Assembly (NCBI GenBank): GCA_012932295.1
Contig: JAAONU010000023.1
Location: 72,681 to 136,680 of the forward strand
DNA length: 64,000 bases
Source: Cyclina sinensis
Taxonomy: Eukaryota > Mollusca > Bivalvia > Venerida > Veneridae
Direction of reading: 5' to 3'
Part shown: positions 51,801 to 62,659 of the stretch, in pieces
How the letters are laid out: every line of letters begins with the position of its first letter
Position numbering within the stretch: position 1 is the first letter of the stretch
The notes under the pieces: model-generated
Databases searched by the model: none
What the model saw: the letters and a program-made list of their open reading frames with translations, nothing else
What the model was told of the DNA's origin: nothing
Made by a program: the position numbers and the translations under genes

Positions 51801-54800
51801 AATCTTAATATGTGTCTCAAGGAGACATTTTTGATTATGTATTCTTCTTTACATTTTCAATTACTTTCCTATTTACAGAAAATGGGCCAATAAAATACAT
51901 TTGCAGTACATCATAGGTTATTTCTAGGGTATCTATCACCAGAGAAACACTTGTCTATGTCTATTTTAAGAGCAAATAGATAACTAAGCATTTACCTGTG
52001 AGTTAAGCACTTCCAGCTGCAGGGACTGGCAGAACGAATCTGAACAACTGTCAAGGACAAGTACTGACTTCTAATGTTATGATAGCTGAATGAAATTTTT
52101 AGTAAGGATCCCATCTACGAGATAGAAAATAATCTAAATCCGAGGTCTAGTGTCAACTAACTGCATTCAAATTTCTAAAGACACAAGTACAATGTATGCT
52201 AATACAAGTTTTCAAACATTTTAATTATTCTGTATTATGGTGAGTGTAGTAAATTTAAGTCTTTTTATAACTACAAAGTACTGGCCTAAGAATCCTTAAT
52301 GGACAAAACTTAAAAGTGAATTTTTTCAATTAACCATAATTTTTTCAATGACAGATTAAAATATTCTGTTTTAGCTCTGTCTGAACTTGAATATTTACTC
52401 GGGAAATGTGATTTTAAACGGTCATGAAAGACACCATATTTCATTCTAAAGTCACATCAAGGTAACCCATTAATAACATATTTTATGATACAAATAGAGC
52501 TGTATTTTCATTTTGTAATAAAAGGATACGTAACACTCTGTACAAGTCATGTAATGGCTTATCATTGTCCAATAACCTAGACTGTGCCAGTCTGTGTACA
52601 TATCCAATCTGTAGACTGTGTACCAATGCTTTCCCATCTGAAATCCATATACATTTTAGGGGTGAAAGAAAGTCTCACTTTTTCTAAATCACTTTGAATC
52701 ATAATTATGATCATGATATTTGTGTTACTCAAACTGCTTTTTACAACATTTTAAGCTTTATGTAAGGTGATTTTCAGTTTGCAGGGTTTAAAAAAAATCC
52801 CTTTTCACTATCATGAAGTTTGCCTTGAAATAAAAAGAAGATTCATAATTTTGTAAATGGTTGCTACATCTTCCATCATTTTCCCCAAGTAAGTATGTAC
52901 TGAGGGCCATTCAAGTAAAAAATATACAATAATATATATAAGGGGAAGGTCTCTTTTCTTGTCAAATGAATTTCTACTGCAGCTCGTCCATTTGGAAGTG
53001 TTTTCCTGTGATGGGATATAATTATGTTTTACTGGAATGGCCTTTAATAAAAAAAGCAGCAAAAACAAATAGTTTACCGCCTGTCTCATGGTCCTCTACC
53101 AGTATGTCAACATCTAACAGTCGCCATGGTATCACAGGACTGTCCTCCATCAAGGTCAAGGTCACCTGGAACTCATTCTCTACCAGGAACTTAACTCGTC
53201 CATTCTCTGAAGTGAGAAAATTTTATATTATAATGATGTGGTAGGATTATCTTTTATCTCAGTTAAAAGTGTCTTTCAATTTTATTCTTTAATATTATCT
53301 CATGGTTAATTCAAAGTCTTTAATTAATCATATTTTATTTATTTTTTTCTTCAGCTGTGATTTGTAAATTTGTGATAGTGTCTTCCTATGTCACTCAATA
53401 CTATATCTCAAGGACCACAATGGAAATAAGGGTTTATTTTAACACTTTTTTGTGTCATCCTTGATGTATAATGTTGTTTGACATGGCTGTTCATTAATCA
53501 TACATGTTGTTACTTGTTGTATGTATGTAAAATGATGTATGCCATGTTGACACATTGTATATCAAAATAAATCAATAATCAAATTAACAGAGCTTTTTAC
53601 AAAGAACATTTGTTAAATGACGTTTACTGACTTCCATGGAAGAAGTTATAATGCATATAAGAAGCCAATTGTATACTCACAGGAGTACTTTTTGCAAGTG
53701 TGCCAAATATTGTGCTTTTCCTAATATTTTCATTTTTGTATAATTTTTCTAAATACTGATTTTTATATTCATTCCTTATTGTTACTTTTCTGCTTCATTC
53801 ATTTGATCATGACTGAAATTCACTTTTTACACCAATCTGGTATATTTAAGCTTTTATTACAATAAACAAGTTATATTACACAATCAAACTGAATTCTGTT
53901 TCTTTCGTGTTTCAGTCCACTTGATAACCTTTGGTCATTAAATGACTTCACTTTCTTGAACAATTCTGAAAATGATTGCTTGATTGGGGTTTTACGCCAA
54001 TTTCAATATCTTATTGGTCACATGTTGGTGGTAAGTCCACCTAACCAGTTTTTCTTGGATTTCTAACAAGCAATTACCAACTACTCGTTAAGTGATAACT
54101 GTTTCAGAAGGAAACAGAGAATATAACAAATGACTAGAAACAGGTCCCTAAGACAAGGGGTGGGGCATGAGTTGTCAAGGTTGCTACCCCAGGTGCAAAG
54201 CCTTCTTGTATATATTCCCGAAAGTTTTATGAATCTGGATACAAACATGTCAGCTGAGTGTGTGACACGAAGCTTTTTGTAGTGATTTTTACCAATTTAA
54301 GGGCTATAACTCTGCTCCACCTGACCAAGAGGGATGGAAACGAAAAACCTCAGGTGCACAACTTCACTTCCTGATATATATCCCTGTAAAATTTCATGAC
54401 CCTGGATGCAACAGAATTAACACGGCTGAGCACATGACACAAACTTTTTGGTAGCCTTTTTCACTAAATCAAGGGCCATAACTCTGCTCCCTATCGGAGG
54501 AGGGAGACAAAAATCCCAGGTGCACAACTTCATTTGCTGGTCTACAACCCTGTGAAGATTCATGACCTTAAGTCTTATAGTGCTGGCTAATGGGACGACA
54601 AAAAACTTTTTGGTAGCTATTTTGACTAAATAAAGGGTCATAACTCTGCTTAACTGGGATGAAGGGAGACAAAAAACATCAGGTGTGCATATTTACTTGC
54701 TGATCAACATCCCCGTAAGTGTAAAAGTGTTAGCTGAGCACACATAACAAACTTGCTATCAAATTTGTTTCACTAAGACCTTAACAATAATTCATTAGAA

Positions 54801-57800
54801 GCATGTGACGGAGCTGAAGGAGGCATTTTACATTAACTCTTTGCTGACTGAAAAAAAGATTTGATCTGAGAATAGATACGAAAATCTAAAGACTGGCGTA
54901 ATTATATAATTAATTTTGAGTAAATGATCTTTCTAAATAATTGTGAAAATATTTAGTCTATAGATTTTGGGTCTTAAGCAGATTTACAATACGTTCACAC
55001 TTTTATAAAATTGTGCGGCAATTACTGGAAGTATTAATAGTATAAACCAACTAACATGCTGATTGACTGTAAACTGATAGAATCCAACTGCAAACTGATG
55101 TGTATTATGAAAACAAATTCGCCAACAAATAGATACACTGTCGCTTGATTACATTTTCCAAAACCTGGTAATTTTAAGAAATAATGCTGGAAATTTTGAT
55201 AAATTTAATCTATTTCATGGGAATGTTCAAATTCAAATATTTGTAAGGAATGCAAATATTCGCTGACATCCCTTATTAATATTCAAGTTTTTGAAGTCCC
55301 AGTATCACTCTGATTTTACTGATATAGAAAAATAAATGTACTGATAGTGATAAGGTCTAAAAGAATGAAATTCAATTTGTTATGAGAGTCTATACAAATA
55401 CATTCCTTGCTACACACTCAAGTCTTTAAAGAACTTCTGGAATATGAAAATCAATAAATGGTTTATACAACATACTGTGAAAAAAGACCCTTACCAATTT
55501 TTAGTTTCCTCATCTGTTGAGGAAGATCACATGACACCAGTCTGTACTGAATGACCTGGTTTAATCTTTGTAGAACCTGTTTCTTCTCACTAGGTGTTAT
55601 GGGATCAGGGGGAACTATCTTCTCCTGAAAAATTATAGACCATACAAACTGCTGCTTCAAAAATCTTAATACCTTAAAAAAGCAAATACACAAATTTATG
55701 CATAAAAGCCCTTAGGCATGCCCCAAATTCTACTAAAGATGCCCCTGTGTTTATTTTAAACACTTCAGCACATTAAAGTACAACTGCAGCAAATTTACCT
55801 CAAAACTGAATGGATGATCCAAACACTACAGACAGGACAGTAACAACTTTAGCCTGAACAATGAGACATAATCAAAACACTACAGACTAGTCAGTAATAA
55901 TTTTACCCTGAACAATGAGACATAATCGAAACACTACAGACAGGACAGTAACAATTTTAGCCTGAACAATGAGACATAATCAAAACACTACAGACTAGTC
56001 AGTAATAATTTTACCCTGAACAATGAGACATAATCGAAACACTACAGACAGGACAGTAACTATTTTAGCCTGAACAATGAGACATAATCGAAACACTACA
56101 GACAGGACAGCAATTATTTTAGCCTGAACAATGAGACATAATCAACACTACTGACAGGACAGTAACAATTTTAGCCTGAACAATGAGACATAATCGAAAC
56201 ACTACAGACAGGACAGTAATAATTTTAGCCTGAACAATGAGACATAATTGAAACACTACACACGGGACAGTAACAATTTTAGCCTGAACAATGAGACATG
56301 GTCCAAACATTACAGATAGGATAGTAACAATTTAAGCTTGAACAATGAGACAAGATCCAAATACTACAGACATTACAGTAACCAAATACTACAGATAGGA
56401 CAGTAACAATTTTAGCCTGAACAATGAGACATGATCCAAATACTACTGATAGGACAGTAACAATCTTAGCCTGAATAAAGAGGCTAGATCCAAATACTAC
56501 AGATAGGTCATTTAACAATTTATGTCTGAACAATGAGACAAGACTGAAAGACTACAGATAGGATAGGAACAATCTCATGGCCTGAACAATGAGGCATGAT
56601 CCAAACAGGACATACCAATCTCTTGTCTAAAAAACAAGGCATGATCAAAACTCTTAGGATAGGACACAACCATTCTACAGCCTGAAAAACAACGCATAAT
56701 CCAAACACGGACAGGACAGTAACAATCTTACGGCCTAAAACTGCACATAGTAAAGCATCACTACAATTCCTCAAAGCATCAGCTTTCATTCCAACAAAAA
56801 ATTGTGAAAAATTAATCTATACTGAAACAATTAACAAATATTTTATTATTCAACTTACCCTTATACATGTAGGTAGTCTAGGGTATGTTCCTAGCGTTAG
56901 CACATCTATAGCACAGGGCAATGAAAAATTGGGTAGTCTGGAAAACAATGAAACCAGTGATTATGCTCTCCAAAGTGCTCTCATTCATAGGATTTAGAAC
57001 TTAGTAGAGGAAAACAATGAAACCAGTGGTTATGCTCTCCGAAGTGCTCTCATTCATAGGATTTAGAACTTAGTAGTGGAAAACAATGAAACCAGTGGTT
57101 ATGCTCTCCGAAGTGCTCTCATTCATAGGATTTAGAACTTAGTAGTGGAAAACAATGAAACCAGTGGTTATGCTCTCCGAAGTGCTCTCATTCATAGGAT
57201 TTAGAACTTAGTAGTGGAAAACAATGAAACCAGTGGTTATGCTCTCCATAGTGCTCTCATTCATAGGATTTAGAACTTAGTAGTGGAAAACAATGAAACC
57301 AGTGGTTATGCTCTCCATAGTGCTCTCATTCATAGGATTTAGAACTTAGTAGTGGAAAACAATGAAACCAGTGGTTATGCTCTACGAAGTGCTCTCATTC
57401 ATAGGATTTAGAACTTAGTAGTGGAAAACAATGAAACCAGTGGTTATGCTCTCCGAAGTGCTCTCATTCATAGGATTTAGAACTTAGTAGTGGAAAACAA
57501 TGAAATGAAGTTTATTGTGCTGAAAGTTATCCAAATGGAATTTTAAAATGGGTACAGAAATGGATAGCACTACTTTTTAAGCAAAATTTTACCTGAATTA
57601 GTTAATACAATGACACATTGCATTGTACAAACAAACTTGTTTTAAGCACAAATGATTAACATTATATATAATGAATGTCAAAAAATTATGTACACCATTA
57701 ATCTGAAAAGTAAGTATACCTAAACCAAAAGCTATCATATGGGGTATACAAATTACAGTCTGCCAAAAAAATAAGTACAAAAAATTAACAAAGGGCAATA

Positions 57801-60800
57801 ACTCCAAAATTATGCAACAGAGAGATATAAATCTTGCGCACTGCCCTTCTCCTTAATGAGTCCTATCCACCTATGAAGTTTCATGTGATACCTTAATGAG
57901 TTTTTGGTTAGTACCAAAAGCACGCCTGACGTGCGGACTGCCCGACTGCTCTTGGGAGCATAAAATAGATCTAAAACAGAGTATTGTTTCCTTCTCTGGT
58001 ATGCTAGTTTGAATTCATAAACTACATAAAATCAGCATCAATGTCACTGATGCAGTACATGTATTTCATTCAGAATTCAAACAAGAGGGCCATGATGGCC
58101 CTTTATCCCTCACCTCAGAACCATTGTAGATATTGTTAGATTTTTCCTCATGGTATCTTCCAAAAATAGATCAAAAATCATTATGTCAAGGTTGAAATGT
58201 TTTCAGAATTGTCCATTTGTTTCTAATAAACAATGTAATTCAAACAAATATGATAAAAGTCCACCAATGGAATATTTCTGTAAAATAACTTTGAAACTTG
58301 GCCAGGAGTTTTTGAGGAGAAGATTTTCAAAGTTTTTCATATAGTAATACCATGAAAACTGCTGTTAAAACTAATAATAAGCAAACAGGGCTTCAAGGGA
58401 TTTCTTAAAAGGCCACCACAGGAACATTTCTGTGAAATTATTTTGAAATTGGTTGAAATGGGGTTTCTGAGGAGATTTTTCAAATTTTCTGTGTAGCTGT
58501 ATACTTAAAAGTTGCCCTGCCCCCTGTAAGCCAATTTATTTTACAAACCAACATCATTTGAAGGAATTTGATAAAGGGTAAACTACTAGGGAGCATTTGT
58601 GGGAAATTTTAAATTGTGCTATTGGTTTCTCAGAAGAATATTTTCAAAGTTTTATTTATAAAGATGTGTACTGAAAAGTTCCCCCATCCCATCAGCCAAG
58701 TTTTTTCATAAACCAACACGACATGAAGGATTTGATTATTCGACATATAAGAAACATTTCTGTAAAAGTATTTTGAAATTGGGCCAGCAGTTTTTGAGAT
58801 TTTCAAAGTTTACTATATAGTCAAAATATTTTTATCTGAAGCTGTAGCTGAATGTTTAAACTTTAGAAAATATCATAGTTGGTCAGACTTGTGGTCTTAC
58901 AGTTTTAGAATAGTTAACTTGGTGTCATAATGTTTCTGCTTGCAGTATCTTGTGAATTTTCTTTTAAGCATACTTTAGAATATGAGGCAGGGTAGAGGAT
59001 GTTATAACATGTAATTTGCATACTTACAAATAATATATGAACACACAATATCTAAACTGTTAGAAGAGAAAACTGTTGAGGTAAAATACTCAAAATTAAC
59101 TACTTTACATTGACTGCTGAAAATATTCTGCTAAAATCTTATCACTTATTTCTCATGCTGAAAGGAAATAAGGAATGTCAAACTTCATGTACAGGAAACA
59201 AACCCATGAGCTCTTTAAAGTACATCAATATAGTATACTCACCTTGCATTGACAAGAGTCTCTCTAGCCATACGTGACAGAGTGTCTGCTGTCTCCACAA
59301 ACCACATGGACTGCTGCTCCAAGAAGTTACAGATATCCTACACAACAAAACAGAGTGTGCTTCTTTTGTTTTAGTTCTTACGAACATGAAAGTTCATGAT
59401 AGAAAAAATGCAGTGCATCTTTGAAAACACCAACCAGAGTGGGATTCGAACACAGGTCCTCCCACATTAAAAACCAATGCTCTCGACCACTAAGCCAAAG
59501 AATCAATTCCCTGATGCAGCTGAGGTTGAATTTATACAATTACATGCTGGTATGCCCTGGACCATAACATAGTTTATAAAGGGTTACTTATCTAGTTTAC
59601 AAAACTTGTCACAGTACTTTTCGTTCTATTACTTCAATTAGTACTTCCACTGTTACCATCTAATCAATACTTCAGTACTGTTTCTCTACCTATACTTACA
59701 ATTCTCAAACTGTATTTTCATTTCTCAACACTGACAGGCATGTACATGTACTGAAAGTTTTGCTGAATAATCATAACAACAAAGATATGGGTTGGACACC
59801 ACAGCCTCACTCATTACTGAATCTCCATTCTGAACAATAAGATGACATACAAAAACAAGATGACCTTTAATGGTCATGATGGCCTTTAATTGCTTACCTG
59901 TGTCCCACTGCTAAAGGGCTATAACTCTGGAAACCATGACAGGATGAGGTTGGTTCAGGAAACAAGATGAACTAGTGATCATCACAACAAACATTCTGAC
60001 AAGTTTCAATGCCATTTGGATAAAACATTGGTCTCTAGAGTGTTAACAAGGTAAATCTGTGTTTTGAAGTGATGACCTAGTTTTTTACTCGAAATCACCT
60101 ATATTTAAACATGACCTAGATGTCATCAGGGCAAACATTCTGAAAAATTTTCATGAAATTTTGAAAGTAAATGTAGCCTATAGAGTATGAACAAAGTTTT
60201 TTATGCTTTGACCCTGTGACCAAGTTTTCGAATCCAGATGACCCATATTTGATCTTGACCTAGATTTCATCCAGACAAAGATTCTGACAAATTTTCTTCA
60301 TACTTAGAAAGAAAATATAGCCTCAAGAGTGTTAACAAGGTTTTTCTATGTTTTGACCCTGTGACCTAGCTTTTGACTCCAGATGACCCATATTCTAATC
60401 TGACCTAGATATCATCGAGAGAAACATTCTGACAAGTTTTCATGTCATTTGAAACCAAAATTGTGGACTTTGTTTTCCTTTGATTATTGGTCTTGTAACC
60501 TAGTTCTCATTACGACATGACCCATTTTCAAACCTGTCCAAGATGTGATTGAGACATTCTTTCTGATCAAATTTCATGATATTCAGGTCAAAAATGTAAC
60601 CTCTAGAATGTTAACAAACCAACTGTGGGTGATGGACACAAGACATTCAAGGATTCTAAAAGCTCACCTTGAGCTGTGATCAGGTGAGCTGGTAAAAAAA
60701 AAACCTGAACAGAAACATACCACACATTTGTCCACTTTGCTGGCACTGTTTGCCCATTTTACCAAGGCAAGTAGACGTATGAACAATTGTCTTGTACGAC

Positions 60801-61658
60801 TGGCAAACTGAACTATCTCTATTTTCCTGAAAGTTAAAATTTCATTAAAATCAGTATTTTATTAGCTGCTGAAGGTGCATGTGTCATTAAAAGGTACAAA
60901 AATAACTATTTCATTATTAATGATAACACTGGAATGCACTTGGTTAAAAACAGATTATATCCGGGGAAATCTGAGAATTTAATAAGCCGCAAAACAAAAT
61001 AGAAATATAACACAAATATCTAACAACTTGTGAATTTTACAGAATAAAATTTCCTACCTTTCCATATCTGTTTTTCTTGGCAGACTGGAAAAGAAAAAAT
61101 ATTTATTAAAGAACATTATTATATTTGATCACACACAGCTTCTTTAATATTAAAATGTAGTTACACAGTTTAATCTTCAACAAAGGTTGTAACTGTTTTA
61201 AGCTCCAAGAGCTTTGCTGTTGTCATGCCAACACTTTGGCACTTCTGACTTTCATAGCCTTATTATTTTTCTTCAAAAAAGTTTTTAGATTGTAACTGTA
61301 AAAAGCACACTTCTCATCTCAATTTCAAGGATTCTTATCCCTAAATTTAAAGGTGACTACTTGTAGGTCACATACACTTGTAAAATCATGTAGAAAATTA
61401 TTCACTTGAAAGAAAGATTGACAGTTAAACAGTTGCAAGTTTACACAAAGAAAACAAAGAGAATGTTTAGGATTTCCTTTCATGACTTGGTGGTATGCTT
61501 TTCAGTTAGTTTATAACTTACACTTCTGACATAACAATCAGATCATGGTATGTCCTCTGAACAACAAAGTCAATCAAGGTAGCCAATGATATTGTGCCGA
61601 CACCCATACCCATATGTCCCTGTGGCATGTTCATGTGACCTTCTGTGGTTGGTGGCAT
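30592..61658 (-). CDS. MED14: Mediator complex subunit 14 (36 exons, about 1400 residues)
   Basis: MED14 is the backbone subunit linking the head, middle and tail of Mediator, the coactivator between activators and RNA polymerase II. Exons in order: 61658-61522, 61084-61058, 60826-60721, 59337-59243, 56937-56859, 55624-55495, 53206-53078, 52637-52530, 52039-51996, 50836-50748, 49974-49931, 49358-49177, 48929-48890, 46006-45881, 45529-45451, 44950-44791, 44470-44275, 43098-43052, 42714-42586, 42279-42203, 41678-41567, 40990-40804, 40482-40391, 40021-39872, 39333-39259, 38928-38852, 37703-37585, 37059-36967, 35923-35734, 35134-34940, 34521-34313, 33416-33293, 32907-32846, 31867-31760, 31309-31184, 30852-30592. 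All have GT-AG borders and matching phases except one extra base in exon 27. Family hallmarks: [56 protein letters not shown], a Ser/Pro-rich linker, LPQRAWAAS and LSPLERFLG. Human MED14 has 1454 residues. Confidence 0.95.
33768..34291 (+). repeat. Dispersed repeat copy B, hairpin-terminated, in MED14 intron 31
   Basis: Second copy of the family at 11588-12124. It includes the G-run block (33825-33848), the shared body, and the terminal hairpin 'tagctccactta' / 'aaaagtggaga' (about 34259-34293). It stops just before MED14 exon 31 (34313-34521) in + coordinates. Confidence 0.7.
36967..37059 (-). CDS. MED14: MED14 exon 28, with two possible donors
   Basis: Encodes AFLGMFVDD and [14 protein letters not shown], matching the vertebrate FLNMFVD...DDNPPSP segment. 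Two phase-compatible donors exist: GTGAAT (exon end 36967; the same hexamer is used after exon 34) and GTGTTT (exon end 36946, seven more residues). I chose the first as the stronger site. Confidence 0.7.
37585..37703 (-). CDS. MED14: MED14 exon 27 containing an apparent one-base insertion
   Basis: From the acceptor TTTCCAG (exon high end 37703) the frame reads NYCLDVHF. After one extra C (one of the two G on the + strand at 37680-37681) it continues [17 protein letters not shown]. Removing one base makes the block the same length as the vertebrate MYCIDIYCRSRGVVAIRDG segment and makes the total MED14 coding length divisible by three. As written, the frame runs into TAA three codons later. 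Confidence 0.8.
38852..38928 (-). CDS. MED14: MED14 exon 26
   Basis: Encodes [19 protein letters not shown], the counterpart of the vertebrate CFSILPQSSTHIRLAFRN. The acceptor is TTTTGCAG and the donor GTATCC, the same donor hexamer as exon 8. Length is 77 nt (25 codons plus 2). Confidence 0.85.
41759..41952. mobile_element. Small inverted-repeat element, 194 bp, in MED14 intron 20
   Basis: The left end 'ggccattccagtaaaa' matches the inverse of the right end at about 41937-41952 at 13 of 16 bases. The outer flanks both read CTGAT (41754-41758 and 41953-41957), a possible 5-bp target duplication. The same termini are found at 52905-53042. Confidence 0.6.
43110..43334. repeat. Degenerate 43-50 bp tandem repeat, 4-5 units, in MED14 intron 17
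   Basis: Phrases of the type 'taaagtacaagcaattaagt' and 'ggcaaaat' recur with anchors at 43155, 43198, 43248 and 43293. The array begins within about 12 nt of the acceptor of exon 18 (43052-43098). The short open frame across it is not a gene. Confidence 0.7.
46376..48426 (+). repeat. Nested tandem repeat with a 745-bp higher-order unit in MED14 intron 13
   Basis: 'aagtgctcataa' plus 'gagcatgaatatcctgtatg' occurs at 46985 and again at 47730, exactly 745 bp apart, and a first related copy starts near 46422. Within the larger units a block of about 170 bp ('ttctgttaaatttggtcgca' to 'aagaggagttgcgttc') is itself repeated two to three times. Units end in a GGACGG/CAGACGG run and 'ccccactttgtgggagcata'. 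A 'tgtgtccataggacaca' palindrome marks the left end. The open frames here are read-through of the repeat. Confidence 0.85.
50895..51185 (+). mobile_element. tRNA-derived SINE in MED14 intron 9
   Basis: The head at about 50905-50960 has a box A-like 'tccagtggttaaggtgctgg', but box B is degraded. The body contains 'atgctttctgtatcttgcac' and an 'acccccaaacata'-like segment, which reappear inverted at about 62600-62652. The tail is 'caactcaaatagatag'. Together these define a SINE family with at least two copies here. Confidence 0.6.
52905..53042. mobile_element. Small inverted-repeat element, 138 bp, in MED14 intron 7
   Basis: The ends 'ggccattcaagtaaaa' (52905-52920) and 'ttttactggaatggcc' (53027-53042) are inverted with one mismatch. 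They match the element at 41759-41952, so this is a MITE family sharing the GGCCATTCCAGTAAAA terminus. No coding capacity. Confidence 0.65.
54180..54790. repeat. Degenerate tandem repeat of about 165 bp, three to four units, in MED14 intron 6
   Basis: The phrase 'agggccataactctgctcc' and variants recur at 54301, 54473 and 54635, each preceded by 'actttttggtagc' and followed by a GGGAGACAAAAA-like segment. Confidence 0.65.
55806..56760. repeat. 54-bp minisatellite in MED14 intron 5
   Basis: The unit 'cctgaacaatgagacataat' plus 'cactacagacaggacagtaa' recurs at a 54-bp period with anchors 55853, 55907, 55961, 56015, 56069 and 56123, then a 52-bp step and further regular units. It becomes irregular after about 56340; at least 14 units in all. 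Minus-strand open frames rich in IVTVLSVVF are translations of the array. Confidence 0.9.
56859..56937 (-). CDS. MED14: MED14 exon 5, enclosed by two minisatellites
   Basis: Encodes [20 protein letters not shown] and LPTCIR, very close to vertebrate MED14. The acceptor GTTTTCCAG directly abuts the 69-bp array (first unit starts 56940); the donor GTAAGT lies at 56858. The 54-bp array starts about 100 bp below the donor. Confidence 0.9.
56940..57506. repeat. 69-bp minisatellite abutting the MED14 exon 5 acceptor
   Basis: Eight full units plus a partial one, each starting 'ggaaaacaatgaaaccagtg', at 56940, 57009, 57078, 57147, 57216, 57285, 57354, 57423 and 57492. The period is exactly 69 bp and units differ at only a few positions. 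On the sense (minus) strand each unit ends in the pyrimidine tract of the exon 5 acceptor, but only the exon-proximal copy keeps the AG. Confidence 0.95.
57770..57965 (-). repeat. Dispersed repeat fragment related to the 10186-10985 array, inverted
   Basis: 'tccacctatgaagtttcatg' and a following 'gatacc' are the reverse complement of the core of the 10186-10985 units. The segment ends 'ctcttgggagcataaaa', resembling the end of the 46376-48426 units. It lies in MED14 intron 4. Confidence 0.55.
58080..58830 (+). repeat. Dispersed repeat with a hairpin head in MED14 intron 4
   Basis: It starts with the palindromic 'agggccatgatggccctt' (58085-58102). It contains about four related units with phrases such as 'ttttgaaattggg', 'aggagattttcaaa' and 'tatagt'. 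Non-coding; boundaries are approximate. Confidence 0.5.
59420..59520 (-). repeat. tRNA-like (SINE head) remnant in MED14 intron 3
   Basis: On the minus strand, a box A-like 'tggcttagtggtcgaga' (59497-59481) is followed by a box B 'gttcgaatccc' (59451-59441). The acceptor and T stems do not pair, so I call it a tRNA-derived repeat rather than a functional tRNA gene. Confidence 0.5.
59855..60695 (+). repeat. Dispersed repeat with hairpin end in MED14 intron 3
   Basis: Repeated phrases 'catgacctagatgtcatc' and 'aaacattctgacaa' recur about every 130 bp. It ends in the hairpin 'agctcaccttga' / 'tcaggtgagct' (about 60661-60692), the same terminal motif as the repeat at 15674-16582. Confidence 0.6.
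61058..61084 (-). CDS. MED14: MED14 exon 2, a 27-nt microexon
   Basis: Encodes LPRKTDME (with V and R completed across the borders), matching the conserved LPRKSDVERK segment of vertebrate MED14. The borders are TTTTCCAG before and GTAGGA after. Confidence 0.85.
61522..61658 (-). CDS. MED14: MED14 exon 1 (first coding exon)
   Basis: ATG at 61658 in the context CCATCATGCC. Encodes a short Met/Gly/Pro-rich leader and then [19 protein letters not shown], the start of the conserved N-terminal domain. An acceptor-like CATTTTAG lies just upstream at about 61674, so an untranslated first exon is likely. Confidence 0.85.
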
Positions 61659-62188
61659 GATGGCGGGTTTTTAGTCTAAAATGAATCAACAATATAATGA
61701 ATCAACAATTTACTATACAACTTCTGTGTTTTAGTAAGATGGATAAAAGACACATCAACCTTGCCAAAGGTTTGGGTTTACTTGAATATTAAGTTCTGGG
61801 TTTAGCAAATCTCAACACCTATCCAGGAAAAACTTTCCTTCATTCTGTCCCTAAATGAGGCTCCCAAGTATAAAATGATGCTGAATAGGCTAGATTATAA
61901 GACACTCTTCTTTCAATACACTTTTTGGCCCTAATGCAATCTCCATTCAGAGTAACTTAATGTATTGCATCAGTAATGCTATTATAACAGATCAATGGAA
62001 CAAGCAATGAGTTTGATTTGTGGCTGTAAGTGAAATCTAGGCTGTCAAAAACATTTATTTAAACACCTAGAGCTCATGTTGAGGCAGTGTCTTAGTTCAT
62101 ATAGACTGGGTTGGACATCCAAGCTCTTAGGCCTAAAATAAAAAAATAGTGTTGTTAGGGTAACATGCTCTCTAGGATTAGGTAGGGA

Positions 62189-62212
62189 TTTTTTTTTTTT
62201 TTTTTTTTTTTT
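62189..62212. repeat. Poly(T) run of 24
   Basis: Homopolymer tract, possibly the A-tail of a retroposed sequence on the minus strand. A related AGGCCTAAAA motif occurs at 62138 and, inverted, at about 62813. Confidence 0.9.
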
Positions 62213-62529
62213 ACCATTATAGACATTTGGTCTTCATGGGTAGAATCAGCTCAAACCATTCTGGCTCCTCAAACCTATGATCCCTCAATTAATTGACGTT
62301 ACAAGGTAACAGTTGGAATGCAAAGTGGTGTAATGCAACCATACCTAACCATTAGCTAGTCAATGCAAGCTAAAGCTTTAATATTGCGACTACAGGTTCC
62401 TGCTAGTATAGAACAATTAGGCACAAGAACATCATTTCCAACTCTTTAAATAACATCTTTGACGAAATAATTTTAAACTCACGACGTTCTGCAGTGTGAT
62501 GGTGATCACACGCAGTTTTATACACATTG

Positions 62530-62655
62530 ACTATCTATCTATCTATTTGAGCTTATTTACCGTCGGAACCGGTTGCCCATATGACCGACGCCCCCTGAAG
62601 AGATTAGTTATTTTATGTTATGGGGGTAGTGCAAGATACAGAAAGCATCCCACAC
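62530..62655 (-). mobile_element. SINE fragment, inverted relative to 50895-51185
   Basis: On the minus strand it reads 'atgctttctgtatcttgcac', an ACCCCC-containing segment, then 'tccgacggtaaataag' and 'ctcaaatagatagatagata'. The first part and tail match the SINE at 50895-51185. The 'tccgacggtaaataa' block also ends the LINE at 24922-24936. Confidence 0.6.
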
Positions 62656-62659
62656 ATTG

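Noticed and set aside
55806..56789. Minus-strand open frames with repeated valine-rich IVTVLSVVF segments
   Set aside because: They are translations of the 54-bp minisatellite; the period and content come from the DNA repeat.
59429..59505. Possible minus-strand tRNA gene
   Set aside because: Box A and B are present but the cloverleaf stems fail; no acceptor stem.
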